Positions 1 to 8,500 of a DNA stretch of 64,000 nt are shown here, one piece after another. The translations under genes and the position numbers were made by a program. The stretch is from Bacillota bacterium (GTDB lineage Bacteria; Bacillota; Clostridia; Christensenellales; DTU072). Location of the stretch: contig JAEXAB010000001.1 of assembly GCA_023394875.1 (NCBI GenBank), positions 1 through 64,000 of the forward strand. The letters run 5' to 3'. The notes beneath the pieces were generated by a model. The model ran no database searches. It saw only the letters and a program-made list of their open reading frames with translations, and was not told the DNA's origin. Within the stretch, counting starts at the first letter, position 1; the number at the start of each line of letters is the position of its first letter.

Positions 1-341
1 AAACTTCGTTCTGACATTTTGTAAATGTTTGTTTTTCAGTTTAAGTTTTCTTTTCTCAAAAAAATTAACTTCGTTTAATTACACTCCGTTCTTTCTTAAA
101 ACCTTTCTGTTCTGTTGTTAAGGTACATTGCTCCCGCTGATTGCGACAGCCTCATTATAATAATACATGTTGCACAATATGTCAACTATTTTTTGCAAGA
201 AAATATAAAATAATTTTTTATTCGTCATTTTACGTTTTGGATATACGTATAGGCACCAATGCCCGCCCTAACGTACATAATCGACACACGCGAAAGCCCA
301 AAAATTATTGCCCAAATAACAAAACATATACCTCACGGCAA
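1..341. other. AT-rich non-coding region at the window edge
   Basis: I see no supportable gene here. A 270-nt open frame on the plus strand (141-410) has no ribosome binding site and no protein-like composition. The region holds a good leftward promoter (157-185), so a leftward transcript probably leaves the window to the left. The stretch 1-126 would be its leader; short related words (cttcgtt, ctccgtt) recur there, but I could not assign a gene or RNA. Confidence 0.5.
157..185 (-). promoter_or_regulatory. Leftward promoter, TTGACA-17-TATTAT
   Basis: On the minus strand a perfect -35 TTGACA (185-180) and a -10 TATTAT (162-157) are separated by 17 nt. It points out of the window to the left, and no start codon with a convincing ribosome binding site follows before position 1. 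It may serve an RNA gene or a protein gene with a long leader. Confidence 0.55.
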
Positions 342-366
342 CAAAAAAGGAAGCATTACGCTTCCT
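342..366 (-). terminator. Rho-independent terminator of the membrane-protein pair
   Basis: On the minus strand a 7-bp stem (AGGAAGC/GCTTCCT) with a 5-nt loop is followed directly by a run of six T. It lies 40 nt downstream of the stop codon of the 297-residue membrane protein. Confidence 0.75.
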
Positions 367-406
367 ATTTTATATTATTAAATATTATATATAATAAATA
401 TCAATA

Positions 407-1300
407 TTAGAACTTCTTGGTCGGCACGTAAACGGTAGCTCCGTTGTCGATAAAATATTTCTGTTGGAAATAAGAGAAGTTAAGCGCCTGTGCAAGAGCG
501 GTATAGAGTACCATATAGGTAGGAAGAGCCAAAATGGGTATCAAGCCTAAAGTAGGTAACGCCGTCGACATAATCAAGCCAAAGAGCATAATGTTAATTA
601 CCGACAGGCAAATAAAGTTTTTGCGGAAATGCCCAAACATTGGTTTTGCCGAAGCAAATAACGCAGTAAATATATTTCTCTTTTTGCTTTTTACCATTTC
701 GGGCAACCATTGACAAAAAAGAGTAGCTCGTAAAGTAATAAGCTCTATCGCAATAAAAATACTGACAGTGACGCCAAGTATTCCAAACGTCTGCATTGCC
801 CATACGGCCAGATATACCATTGCTATACAAATTAACCCGTCAATAACGGTGTATATTATTGCCGATATTAAAGAAAACAGCAGGTTTTCTCCTATGGTGG
901 AGATAAAGGCATTCAAAAACCCCATATCGAAACCCGACGTCATTTTGCTATAAAGTATTTTTGCAAGAGGCAATAAGGATATCTGCGCAAAAAACCTAAT
1001 TCCTATAGTAAGCAAAAATAAGTATACTATCCGCATAGTGACAAAATAGGTATGGGAAGATATATAGTTACCGAAAAAGTAAACCAAAACTTTAATGCTT
1101 TTTAAGGGATGTTCTACTACGTTTTCGGGTACTAGCGGGAAGTCATCCTGCAGTTCTTCCACAAAGCCGCGTAGCACCGGACCTACTATGGAAAACAGCA
1201 GAGCTATTGCTAATATTATTATGATACATATAAATAAAGCCAGCTTAGCCACAAGCTTGAAGTTGCACATTGTGATAGAAAAGGAATGGTTAATAGGCAT
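407..1300 (-). CDS. Multi-pass membrane protein, function unknown
   Basis: Protein of 297 residues with about five to six hydrophobic segments and no motif I recognise. It lies 9 nt downstream of another membrane protein of similar length and layout, so the two are surely co-transcribed. Both end in the same pattern: a W-L-P motif near residue 200, an amphipathic stretch, two hydrophobic segments and a short basic tail. They look like diverged paralogues that could form a heteromer. Polytopic proteins of this general sort are common in Clostridia, but nothing here shows a substrate or reaction. A terminator follows at 342-366. Confidence 0.75.
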   Translation of the reverse strand: MPINHSFSITMCNFKLVAKLALFICIIIILAIALLFSIVGPVLRGFVEELQDDFPLVPENVVEHPLKSIKVLVYFFGNYISSHTYFVTMRIVYLFLLTIGIRFFAQISLLPLAKILYSKMTSGFDMGFLNAFISTIGENLLFSLISAIIYTVIDGLICIAMVYLAVWAMQTFGILGVTVSIFIAIELITLRATLFCQWLPEMVKSKKRNIFTALFASAKPMFGHFRKNFICLSVINIMLFGLIMSTALPTLGLIPILALPTYMVLYTALAQALNFSYFQQKYFIDNGATVYVPTKKF

Positions 1301-1309
1301 ATTTGCTCC

Positions 1310-2140
1310 TTATTTGCTCCTATAGAGGCGCGCCAAATCTTCTCTCGGCAAAGCCTCCACTTCAAAATAACTTATAAAGTTAAAGGAAATAATAAATACT
1401 CCGGCGAATATATAACTTGTCAACGTCAGTATATATGATATTACCCAAATATGTTTGGTAAAATACGCTACCAAGTTGAGGGCGACCACTATCAATACGA
1501 CTACAAAATATGGTATGAAGAACAGTCTTTGGCTAATGCGGCTCTTATAAAAAGCCACGCTGAACGACTTGACAAAGTTCAAGCCGTTAAAAGACATAAT
1601 GGGAAGCCAAAGATTTATTGTAGCCCAGATATAAATAAATACAGTACCAAGAATTACTACCGAAATAATTGCGGCAATCATACCAAGTAACTTGATTCTT
1701 ACTATAGTCCACAGTAGAAGGAAAAGGCTCATTATGGTAAAGGTTATGACAACTATGATTACAAACCCTATAGTTGAATAAAGAGCGGGGAAAAAGTTTT
1801 CGTTAATATTACGAAAAATCCCTTTTGTATAGAACACGCCCACGCGTAAGTGACGGGAAATCATAGTGCTTATTGCCGCTTCGGAAAATATAAATAAAGC
1901 CACGGCAAGAACAGAAACTAAATTGCCAATAAGTGTGGACGGGAAAAAGCTCAGCCAAAGTTTTGACCAGCTTATATCGGTTATACTTTGGAAATTTGCA
2001 AGCCACCCAATAAGCTTGGTTGCGGGGAAATAATATGCGGCAACCGCGCAAGGAATCAACGCAAATAACGCAAAAACAAAAAACTGTTTGCCTTTGCCGT
2101 TCTTAAATAGGTATGCCGCCGTTGCTTTGAAGTAATTCAT
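1310..2140 (-). CDS. Multi-pass membrane protein, function unknown (paralogue of its neighbour)
   Basis: Protein of 276 residues with about six hydrophobic segments. The first (residues 22-40) follows a short basic N-terminus. Residues around 190-215 (W-L-P-I, then an amphipathic helix) match the layout of the 297-residue protein encoded 9 nt downstream. The ATG at 2140 has no Shine-Dalgarno sequence. Instead a TATAAT box ends exactly 7 nt before it, so the predicted transcript starts at or next to the A of the start codon (leaderless mRNA). It is the first gene of a two-gene operon. No enzymatic motif is visible. Confidence 0.75.
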   Translation of the reverse strand: MNYFKATAAYLFKNGKGKQFFVFALFALIPCAVAAYYFPATKLIGWLANFQSITDISWSKLWLSFFPSTLIGNLVSVLAVALFIFSEAAISTMISRHLRVGVFYTKGIFRNINENFFPALYSTIGFVIIVVITFTIMSLFLLLWTIVRIKLLGMIAAIISVVILGTVFIYIWATINLWLPIMSFNGLNFVKSFSVAFYKSRISQRLFFIPYFVVVLIVVALNLVAYFTKHIWVISYILTLTSYIFAGVFIISFNFISYFEVEALPREDLARLYRSK

Positions 2141-2146
2141 ATGTAA

Positions 2147-2175
2147 ATTATACCAAATCGTAATATATTATGCAA
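2147..2175 (-). promoter_or_regulatory. Promoter TTGCAT-17-TATAAT giving a leaderless transcript
   Basis: The minus-strand -35 TTGCAT (2175-2170) and -10 TATAAT (2152-2147) have the ideal 17-nt spacing. Counting the last base of the -10 as -7 places +1 at 2140, the A of the ATG of the membrane-protein gene. Confidence 0.7.
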
Positions 2176-2305
2176 CAGTTTTGAAAACAGGCATAGTAAG
2201 CAAACACAAAAATTAGTTGTGTCAAATTATAAGTAAACATTGGTTTTTTGTAGCAAAATTGTCGCAATAAAGACATAAATGTCTAAAAAACGACTATTTT
2301 TATTC

Positions 2306-2334
2306 TTGTTTAGCCATAACTCGTATGCTAAAAT
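2306..2334 (+). promoter_or_regulatory. Promoter TTGTTT-17-TAAAAT for the small HTH gene pair
   Basis: The -35 TTGTTT (2306-2311) and -10 TAAAAT (2329-2334) are 17 nt apart and lie about 75 nt before the TTG start at 2411. The leader holds an extra strong Shine-Dalgarno-like word (aggaggt, 2361-2367) with no start codon in range. Confidence 0.5.
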
Positions 2335-2410
2335 TGTGCTAACAAAGATGTAAATTATACAGGAGGTAAAAAACAAAAGGTCTTAAATACTAAACGGAGG
2401 TGAAAAAATA

Positions 2411-2728
2411 TTGATAAAACTTGTGATAAACAAGGGCGCAATCTTCGATTATGAAGATATCGTATGTAAGATACCAATGAACATAGGCAGAATACGTTCG
2501 GATTTGGAAACCGAAATCGCAAAAAGCTATAACGGCTTAGAAACATTACGTATACCCTATAGGGACACAGAAAGCGGAAAAGATTTACTGATATTTGCGA
2601 AGAAAGGCTACCGTTTCGGAATAATGCAAACCTATATTTTGCAAGGAATTTGCGAAAAAGACGATTACGATCCGGAAATGGAACTAAACGGCGTTATTGA
2701 AGAATGGCTGGAGGTGGAAATAGAATAG
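2411..2728 (+). CDS. Small hypothetical protein starting at TTG
   Basis: Acidic cytoplasmic protein of 105 residues, not recognised. The start is TTG at 2411, chosen because a strong ribosome binding site (ggaggtg, 2396-2402) sits at the right distance and no better start exists. It contains no membrane segment and no cysteine cluster. Its TAG stop shares its last base with the GTG start of the next gene (TAGTG), so the two are translationally coupled. The downstream partner is a small HTH protein, so this one may be a ligand-binding or anti-sigma-like partner; that is inference from position only. Confidence 0.6.
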   Translation: MIKLVINKGAIFDYEDIVCKIPMNIGRIRSDLETEIAKSYNGLETLRIPYRDTESGKDLLIFAKKGYRFGIMQTYILQGICEKDDYDPEMELNGVIEEWLEVEIE

Positions 2729-3036
2729 TGAATTGGACCGAAGATAAAATTACCATGCTATTTACAAATTACAGGGAGAACAAAAGAGAACAAAAAATAT
2801 TGGGTTATAACAATGAGAAAACCGCTTTTTTGGAGCATTGCTTAAAACACCTGGAAAATTATGAGCGCGATCTCTTGGAAAAAACCATGTTGGAAGGTAT
2901 ATCAATAAGGAAGTACTCAAAATTAAGTGGCTTTTCCCGCAATTTTATAGCTAAGCAACAGCGCTTGCTGATAACTCAATTGACGAAAATTTTTAACATA
3001 AAATTCAGTTTCGACCAACCTAAGGCGTCAAACTAA
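2728..3036 (+). CDS. Small helix-turn-helix protein, sigma region 4-like
   Basis: Protein of 102 residues. An in-frame ATG lies upstream at 2704, but the GTG at 2728 is preferred: a ribosome binding site (ggaggtgg, 2710-2717) precedes it and it overlaps the previous stop codon by one base. Residues 50-95 read as two helices followed by a helix-turn-helix (LEGISIRKYSKLSGFSRNF), like region 4 of extracytoplasmic sigma factors or short phage-type regulators. There is no region 2, so it is not a complete sigma factor. It is probably a DNA-binding regulator working with the 105-residue protein encoded upstream. Confidence 0.6.
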   Translation: MNWTEDKITMLFTNYRENKREQKILGYNNEKTAFLEHCLKHLENYERDLLEKTMLEGISIRKYSKLSGFSRNFIAKQQRLLITQLTKIFNIKFSFDQPKASN

Positions 3037-3040
3037 AATA

Positions 3041-4657
3041 TTATTCAGCGTGGGCGATCAGATATAAATGGTCGCCCGCTCTCTCTAAATTGGATACCAA
3101 ACTTATAAAAACAGAACTGGAAGCGGGTTTGCATTCTCCGCTTTTTAGCCTTGCGATATGGTCGTCAATCAGTCTTCTCTTTGCTTTGTCAACGCCTTCT
3201 TCTATTTTGTCCACTTCGACAAGAGACGCTGTATCCTTTTCGACAAAAACTTTCATACTCAGCTTAAACAAAGCGTTGAGGTCTTTAAGAATATCCCGTA
3301 AATCCACAATAACGGCATCGGAAAAGACCATTTCGTGTTCAATAATGGTATCGGTATATCTGGTTATATTTTCGGCAATTTCCACCACACGCCAAACATC
3401 GGCTAAGATATTATGAAGAGCGGCAAGCCTTACTTCTATCTTCAGATTGGTTTCTCTCAAACTTAATTTGAGCATATATTTCTTAATTTCTTCTATGCCC
3501 GCTTTTATTTGCTCCATTTTTTGCATAACTATGGCTTTATTTTGACTGTTCTTTGCAATAAAATCTTCCACCGCTATATTAAGCGCTTCTATACTGGCAT
3601 TTGCCAATTCTTCGGTAGCTTTATCTATTTGAAAAAGGGCGGTTATCGGGGTAAGCAGCAAACGTTCGTCCAGGCGGCTGTGTTTTTCTTCCTTGTGCTT
3701 TTCGGGCATAATAAAAGTGACAAACTTAACGATTAACTTGGTTAAAGGCAAGAAAATCAAGGCGCAAGCTATGTTAAAAAACGTATGGAACATCGCAATC
3801 TGCGTTGCCGGAAGAGGAAACAGCTTGCCAAGAACTTTATCATTGAAACCTCTGAACAACAACAAGAAAATCATAAATATTAAACTGCCAAGGAAGTTGA
3901 ACAAGAAATGAATCAGAGCCGCTCTTCTTGCGTTTGTGTTTGTGCCTATTGCAGAAATAAGGGCGGTTACCGTAGTCCCTATGTTGGTTCCCAAAATAAC
4001 GAAAAGCGCAGAATTGCCCCCTCCGCCTATAATCACTCCGGCGCTTGCCATGGAAATTATTATAGCCGAAGTAGCCGACGAACTTTGCACGATTGCTGTA
4101 AAAACTATACCGATTAACATCAAAAGGAAGGGGTTGTTTATCTTAACAAGCAAACTTGATATTGTTTGGCTGTTATTGACGTCGGACATAGCCTGGGACA
4201 TAAGGGACAAACCAATAAAAACAAGTCCCATTCCCGCCAAAGCATAACCTATTTCCTTTACTTTTTCTTTTTTGGAGAAAATGTTCATAAAAATGCCTAT
4301 TACGGCAAGCGCCATTGCGTATTTTGTAAAATCAAAACTTTGCAGAGCAACAATTTGTCCGGTTATCGTTGTACCTATATTTGCGCCCATAATGACGGCG
4401 GTCGCTTGATACAGACTCATAACTCCCGCGTTTACGAAGCCTACAACCATAACTGTTGTTACCGTAGAACTCTGCACAATCGCCGTTGTTGCTGTTCCGA
4501 TACCCAAACCCGCCAACAGATTATTGTTTGTCTTCATAAACAGACGGTTAAGCCCGCCGCCAGATAAGTCTTTAATACTGTCCGACAATATTTTGAAACC
4601 AATCATAAATGCTCCCAGCCCTGCTAGAAGCGATATAATCATATTAAGATAATTCAT
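3041..4657 (-). CDS. Na/Pi cotransporter family protein with PhoU-like tail
   Basis: Protein of 538 residues. The N-terminal two thirds are the duplicated Na+/phosphate cotransporter fold of the NptA/YjbB family. Each half carries the family's QSS signature (QSSTVTTVMV near residue 62 and QSSSATSAII near residue 190) within glycine-rich membrane segments. After the last membrane segment (about residue 325) comes a charged helical region typical of the PhoU-like domain fused to bacterial members, with pairs of long helices to the C-terminus. It should sit in the plasma membrane and move phosphate, probably with sodium. The ATG has a good ribosome binding site (ggag). It stands alone, converging on the HTH pair with only 4 nt between stops. 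Confidence 0.9.
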   Translation of the reverse strand: MNYLNMIISLLAGLGAFMIGFKILSDSIKDLSGGGLNRLFMKTNNNLLAGLGIGTATTAIVQSSTVTTVMVVGFVNAGVMSLYQATAVIMGANIGTTITGQIVALQSFDFTKYAMALAVIGIFMNIFSKKEKVKEIGYALAGMGLVFIGLSLMSQAMSDVNNSQTISSLLVKINNPFLLMLIGIVFTAIVQSSSATSAIIISMASAGVIIGGGGNSALFVILGTNIGTTVTALISAIGTNTNARRAALIHFLFNFLGSLIFMIFLLLFRGFNDKVLGKLFPLPATQIAMFHTFFNIACALIFLPLTKLIVKFVTFIMPEKHKEEKHSRLDERLLLTPITALFQIDKATEELANASIEALNIAVEDFIAKNSQNKAIVMQKMEQIKAGIEEIKKYMLKLSLRETNLKIEVRLAALHNILADVWRVVEIAENITRYTDTIIEHEMVFSDAVIVDLRDILKDLNALFKLSMKVFVEKDTASLVEVDKIEEGVDKAKRRLIDDHIARLKSGECKPASSSVFISLVSNLERAGDHLYLIAHAE

Positions 4658-4729
4658 ATTTACTCCATTGTATTTATTTTTTGTATTTTTTTCATAAATA
4701 ATCTTGCCTTTTCATAATAATAAGTGACT

Positions 4730-5578
4730 ATGAAAAAACTTTCTTTTCACCCTTTATTTATACTTTTGTGTGTACTTTTACTTATCTTTTCACGTTTTAA
4801 TATCTTTTTTGCAACTCTTATTTGCGTTTTTACTCACGAAGCGGCTCATTACTTCGCCGCAAAAGGTTACGGCTATAAACTTAACGTTCTTACGTTGATG
4901 CCCTACGGCGCGGTATTAAGCGGAGAAGGCATACGCGACGAAGAGATGTTCCCCGTGGCTATAGCAGGTCCCGCGCTAAACTTGTTCTTCGCCCTTGTCC
5001 TTGTGGCTTTATGGTGGATTTTCCCCGCTACGTATAATTATACCCTAAGTTTGTTCCGTATCAACATAGCTTTAGGCGCATTTAATCTGCTTCCTCTATA
5101 TCCTCTTGACGGCGGCAGAATTGTGTTGTCTTTTTGCAAAAACAAAGCAAAAGCATTAAAAGGGCTAAAAATTGCCAACATAATCGCAAGCCTGCTTTTT
5201 ATGGTTTTGTTCATAATAAGCAGCTTTTGGAAAATAAACTTTACATTAGGAATAGTCTCGGTAATGCTCTTTGCCGGAGGAATGAAAGACGTAGAAAAGG
5301 ATAAATACAATAATATCTGTTATAGCCTGAATTGTCTAGCTGACTTTTCCCGTCCTGTCAGAAAAACAATCTATAAAGTTAGCGTAAACGCTACTCTTTC
5401 TACGGTTATTAAAAGTCTTAGGAATAAAGGTTATATAAGTTTGGAAATTATAGACAACACCTATAGGACAATCTGCTCTATTTCCGATTACGAACTGGAC
5501 AAAATGTTCGCCGCGCCCAAAACAATGCGCAGTCAAACGGTGGCTAATTATCTAAAGTACGCAAATATTCCCGTATAG
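4730..5578 (+). CDS. M50 site-2 protease, SpoIVFB type
   Basis: Intramembrane zinc metalloprotease of 282 residues. The zinc motif HEAAH lies at residues 36-40 in the second hydrophobic segment. The second active-site motif, LYPLDGGRI, lies near residue 125 in a later segment; this is the usual M50 arrangement of HExxH plus an LDG aspartate. About five membrane segments are followed by a C-terminal cytoplasmic domain of about 90 residues that resembles the CBS-like tail of SpoIVFB. In Bacillus that protease releases sigma-K during sporulation; here the target is unknown. I chose ATG 4730 over GTG 4724 (two codons earlier); neither has a clear ribosome binding site. Its 3' end overlaps the convergent surface-protein gene by 35 nt. 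Confidence 0.85.
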   Translation: MKKLSFHPLFILLCVLLLIFSRFNIFFATLICVFTHEAAHYFAAKGYGYKLNVLTLMPYGAVLSGEGIRDEEMFPVAIAGPALNLFFALVLVALWWIFPATYNYTLSLFRINIALGAFNLLPLYPLDGGRIVLSFCKNKAKALKGLKIANIIASLLFMVLFIISSFWKINFTLGIVSVMLFAGGMKDVEKDKYNNICYSLNCLADFSRPVRKTIYKVSVNATLSTVIKSLRNKGYISLEIIDNTYRTICSISDYELDKMFAAPKTMRSQTVANYLKYANIPV

Positions 5579-8500
5579 CTCTTTCTTTTCTCTTCTTGGC
5601 TCTTATTCCTAAAGAGACAAAAACAAGTATAATAACTACTACGGCGCCTGCTCCTATAAGCGGTAAATAATCTTTCACCCTGTCCAACATAGCTTTTTCG
5701 AAATATACCGCCACGCCGGTAATCGCATTACCGACAAAAGTTACGGATTTTCCGTCTTCGCTCAACGTAAAATCGGTTAATTCCTCCACCTTTCCATCAT
5801 AATTGATTGTATAAAGTACACTGCCCTCAGTTATCGGGGCATCTAACATTACGGTATACTCGTATTCTCCATATACCCTTTCACTGTAAGCAATGCCTAC
5901 GTATTGTTGCATCGCGTTTTTTGACGGTTTTATTATGCTTACTCCCAAAGTTTTGTCAATGAAATCCGACTTCAATCTGAAAGTTACGTTATTGCTAGTA
6001 ATTTTCTCCGAAGTTACGGTAACTCCGGCTTTAATAACTCCGCTTATTGCTACGTTTTCATCGGCAATCTTCTTTTGATTTATTGTAAGCGTTGCTTTTT
6101 TATAAGCAAAAGTATAATTAGGCGACTGCGCTCCCTTGGCGCTTATTTCGTAAACACCGCTCTTGGTAGGAATGTCGCTTAGCGTTGCTTTAGCAATCAA
6201 TTCGTCCTCGTCTTCGCCTTCTATAAATCCTTCATAAGTTATTGTGAAATTCGGTTTTTGTCCCTCGATAATGGTTGCGTCGTTTACTGACACCGTAATC
6301 GCTCTGGGATAAATGACAAAGTAAGTAGAATCTACTCCGTTAATAACATAGTTATTGCTATTTAGAGCAACGGTAAATAGATAAGTCCCTGCGTTTTTGG
6401 GAGTATTGTCAATAGAAGTTATTGCCGTTAACGTATCGGAATTATAAACGTTACTGAATTCCACCGTTATGTTGCATTGTACTAATCCGTTATAAATATA
6501 CTCCATCTCCCCTAAGAACACCACGTCAACAGGTCTCTTTTCTGCCTCTAGAGCGGCGGATACTATTACCGAACTATAGTTATTGCTATCCTGCGGTGTG
6601 AAAATCATATTAGCAGAAAAACTGCCAACCTGACTGGCTTTTTGAGAAGGATTAGACCAGGCTAAAGTACCGTTTATAGGTGCGCCGTTATAATATCCCT
6701 GTCCGAATATACGTAAAACCGAAACTTCGTCGCCGTAATAGAGTTTGCCCGTTATGGTATGAGTAACCGAAGGCACACCTTTCTTAATCTCAAACTGATA
6801 GGGAGTTGCCACACCTTCTATGCGGTAATTTATTCCTTCGGAATTATATGTTACGTTATAGTTATAAAAGCCAACCGCATTGGTTAAATTAACTATATTG
6901 ATGCTGATATTGTTCATAAGCGCGGTTATGTTATCCCCTCTTACAAAGGAATAATTTTCGGCAACCAGCGGCAAGATTTCGGGAGTTATTTGCATATAAA
7001 ATTTGCTAAATGAAGGAATATACAATCTTATCGGTCTTTTGGTTATTACGTAATCGGCTTTTATGTCTATTTCTATGTCATAATTGGGGTTGTTTGCGTT
7101 GGTCAAAGTGCCTTGATTAATGGAATAGTTGCCTACGTTTTCTCCACTAGCTCTAGCTAAGTTACCAACAAGCGTCAAGGGTTCTCCGTTAGGTAATCTT
7201 AAAATATCTTGGCTGTCAGGCTCAATACGTCTGTCGTCTTCCAATACGTAATAGTTAATAATACCGTCATTGTTGCCGTAAATTTTGGAATTTGCGGCAA
7301 TGTTCGAAGTAACTACAATTTTTATTTCTCTCTTTTCTATCTCTATATAACAAGTGCTTGCTTTGTTAATTATGTACGCGTCAAAATCTCCGCCAAAAAT
7401 GTTGACAACATAGTTTCTTCCCGCCAAAAATTCCGAAGCGGCAATTTGGTGCCCAATGGGCAAATATCCGTCCAGACTTTCGGCATCAGCTATAATTAAG
7501 TTTTGTTCGTAATCTAAGCTATACTCAAATTCTATATCAACTATGTCGCCGTAACGGTACGTCCTGTTACTTTCTTTTACTCCCACGTAAATATTTAGAG
7601 ATTTTATACTAATTGCTTGATACTGAGAATATCTGTTCTCATAATTTGTGGCGTTTTTTGCCACAATGCGGAAACTGTCAGTAGGTTTCAAAGAATAAGC
7701 GGTAGCCATAATATAATACCTGCCGTCATCCTCAATAAGACTTATTTTCGCTCTGGTAACGCCGAAGACCTCAACCGAAAGTTCGGCATCGTAAGTGTTG
7801 CTGGTAAAAGTAATTTCACGCAGAGAATTTACCATCAAAGGATCACCGGATAAGGTAAAAGAAATCTCTCCGCCACTTGAAGACTTGGCTACGGTGAAGG
7901 TTAGATTTGCTATACCGCTACCTAATTGATAGTTTATATCGGTTATGGTGGGTACGGCAATATATGTTCCTGCATTAATGACGCCGCAGGAAACTAAATT
8001 ATCTTCATTGATTGAACCTCTATAATACGTTAACTTAGCAAAAGCAATACCGTTAAAAGTCTGATAAATTGCCTTGATGTTATTACTTACTACTTCGCCT
8101 GTATAGACTTTACCCTCATAATCGGAATAGCTAATAGAAGTAACCGTCTTTTGTAAAATTGTATAAACGTACGTGTTCGTTCCGAAAGTAATATTATAGT
8201 TTGCCGAATCTACGGCAGCAATACCAATACGATAACTGCCTACGTTCCAGGTTTTTGTGATAAGAGCCACCCAAGATAGATCATCTTCTCCTTGAGCGTT
8301 AAGCTTTGTAAAACTCCAAACCAGAGTTGTACTTCCAAGACTGCCGTTTATTTGCGGATTCTTAATAACGGGCTTATTGCCGCTAAACTCCGCGCTTAAA
8401 TCGATTTGCGATACGGTAACTATAAGTTCTTTTCTGTTAATTCTGCCGCCGCCTTCTATGGCAATCGTTGTTGGAGCAAACGTGTAGTTATTAGCCCTGG

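Noticed and set aside
141..410. 89-codon open frame at the left edge
   Set aside because: No ribosome binding site, low-complexity composition, and it runs through a minus-strand terminator.
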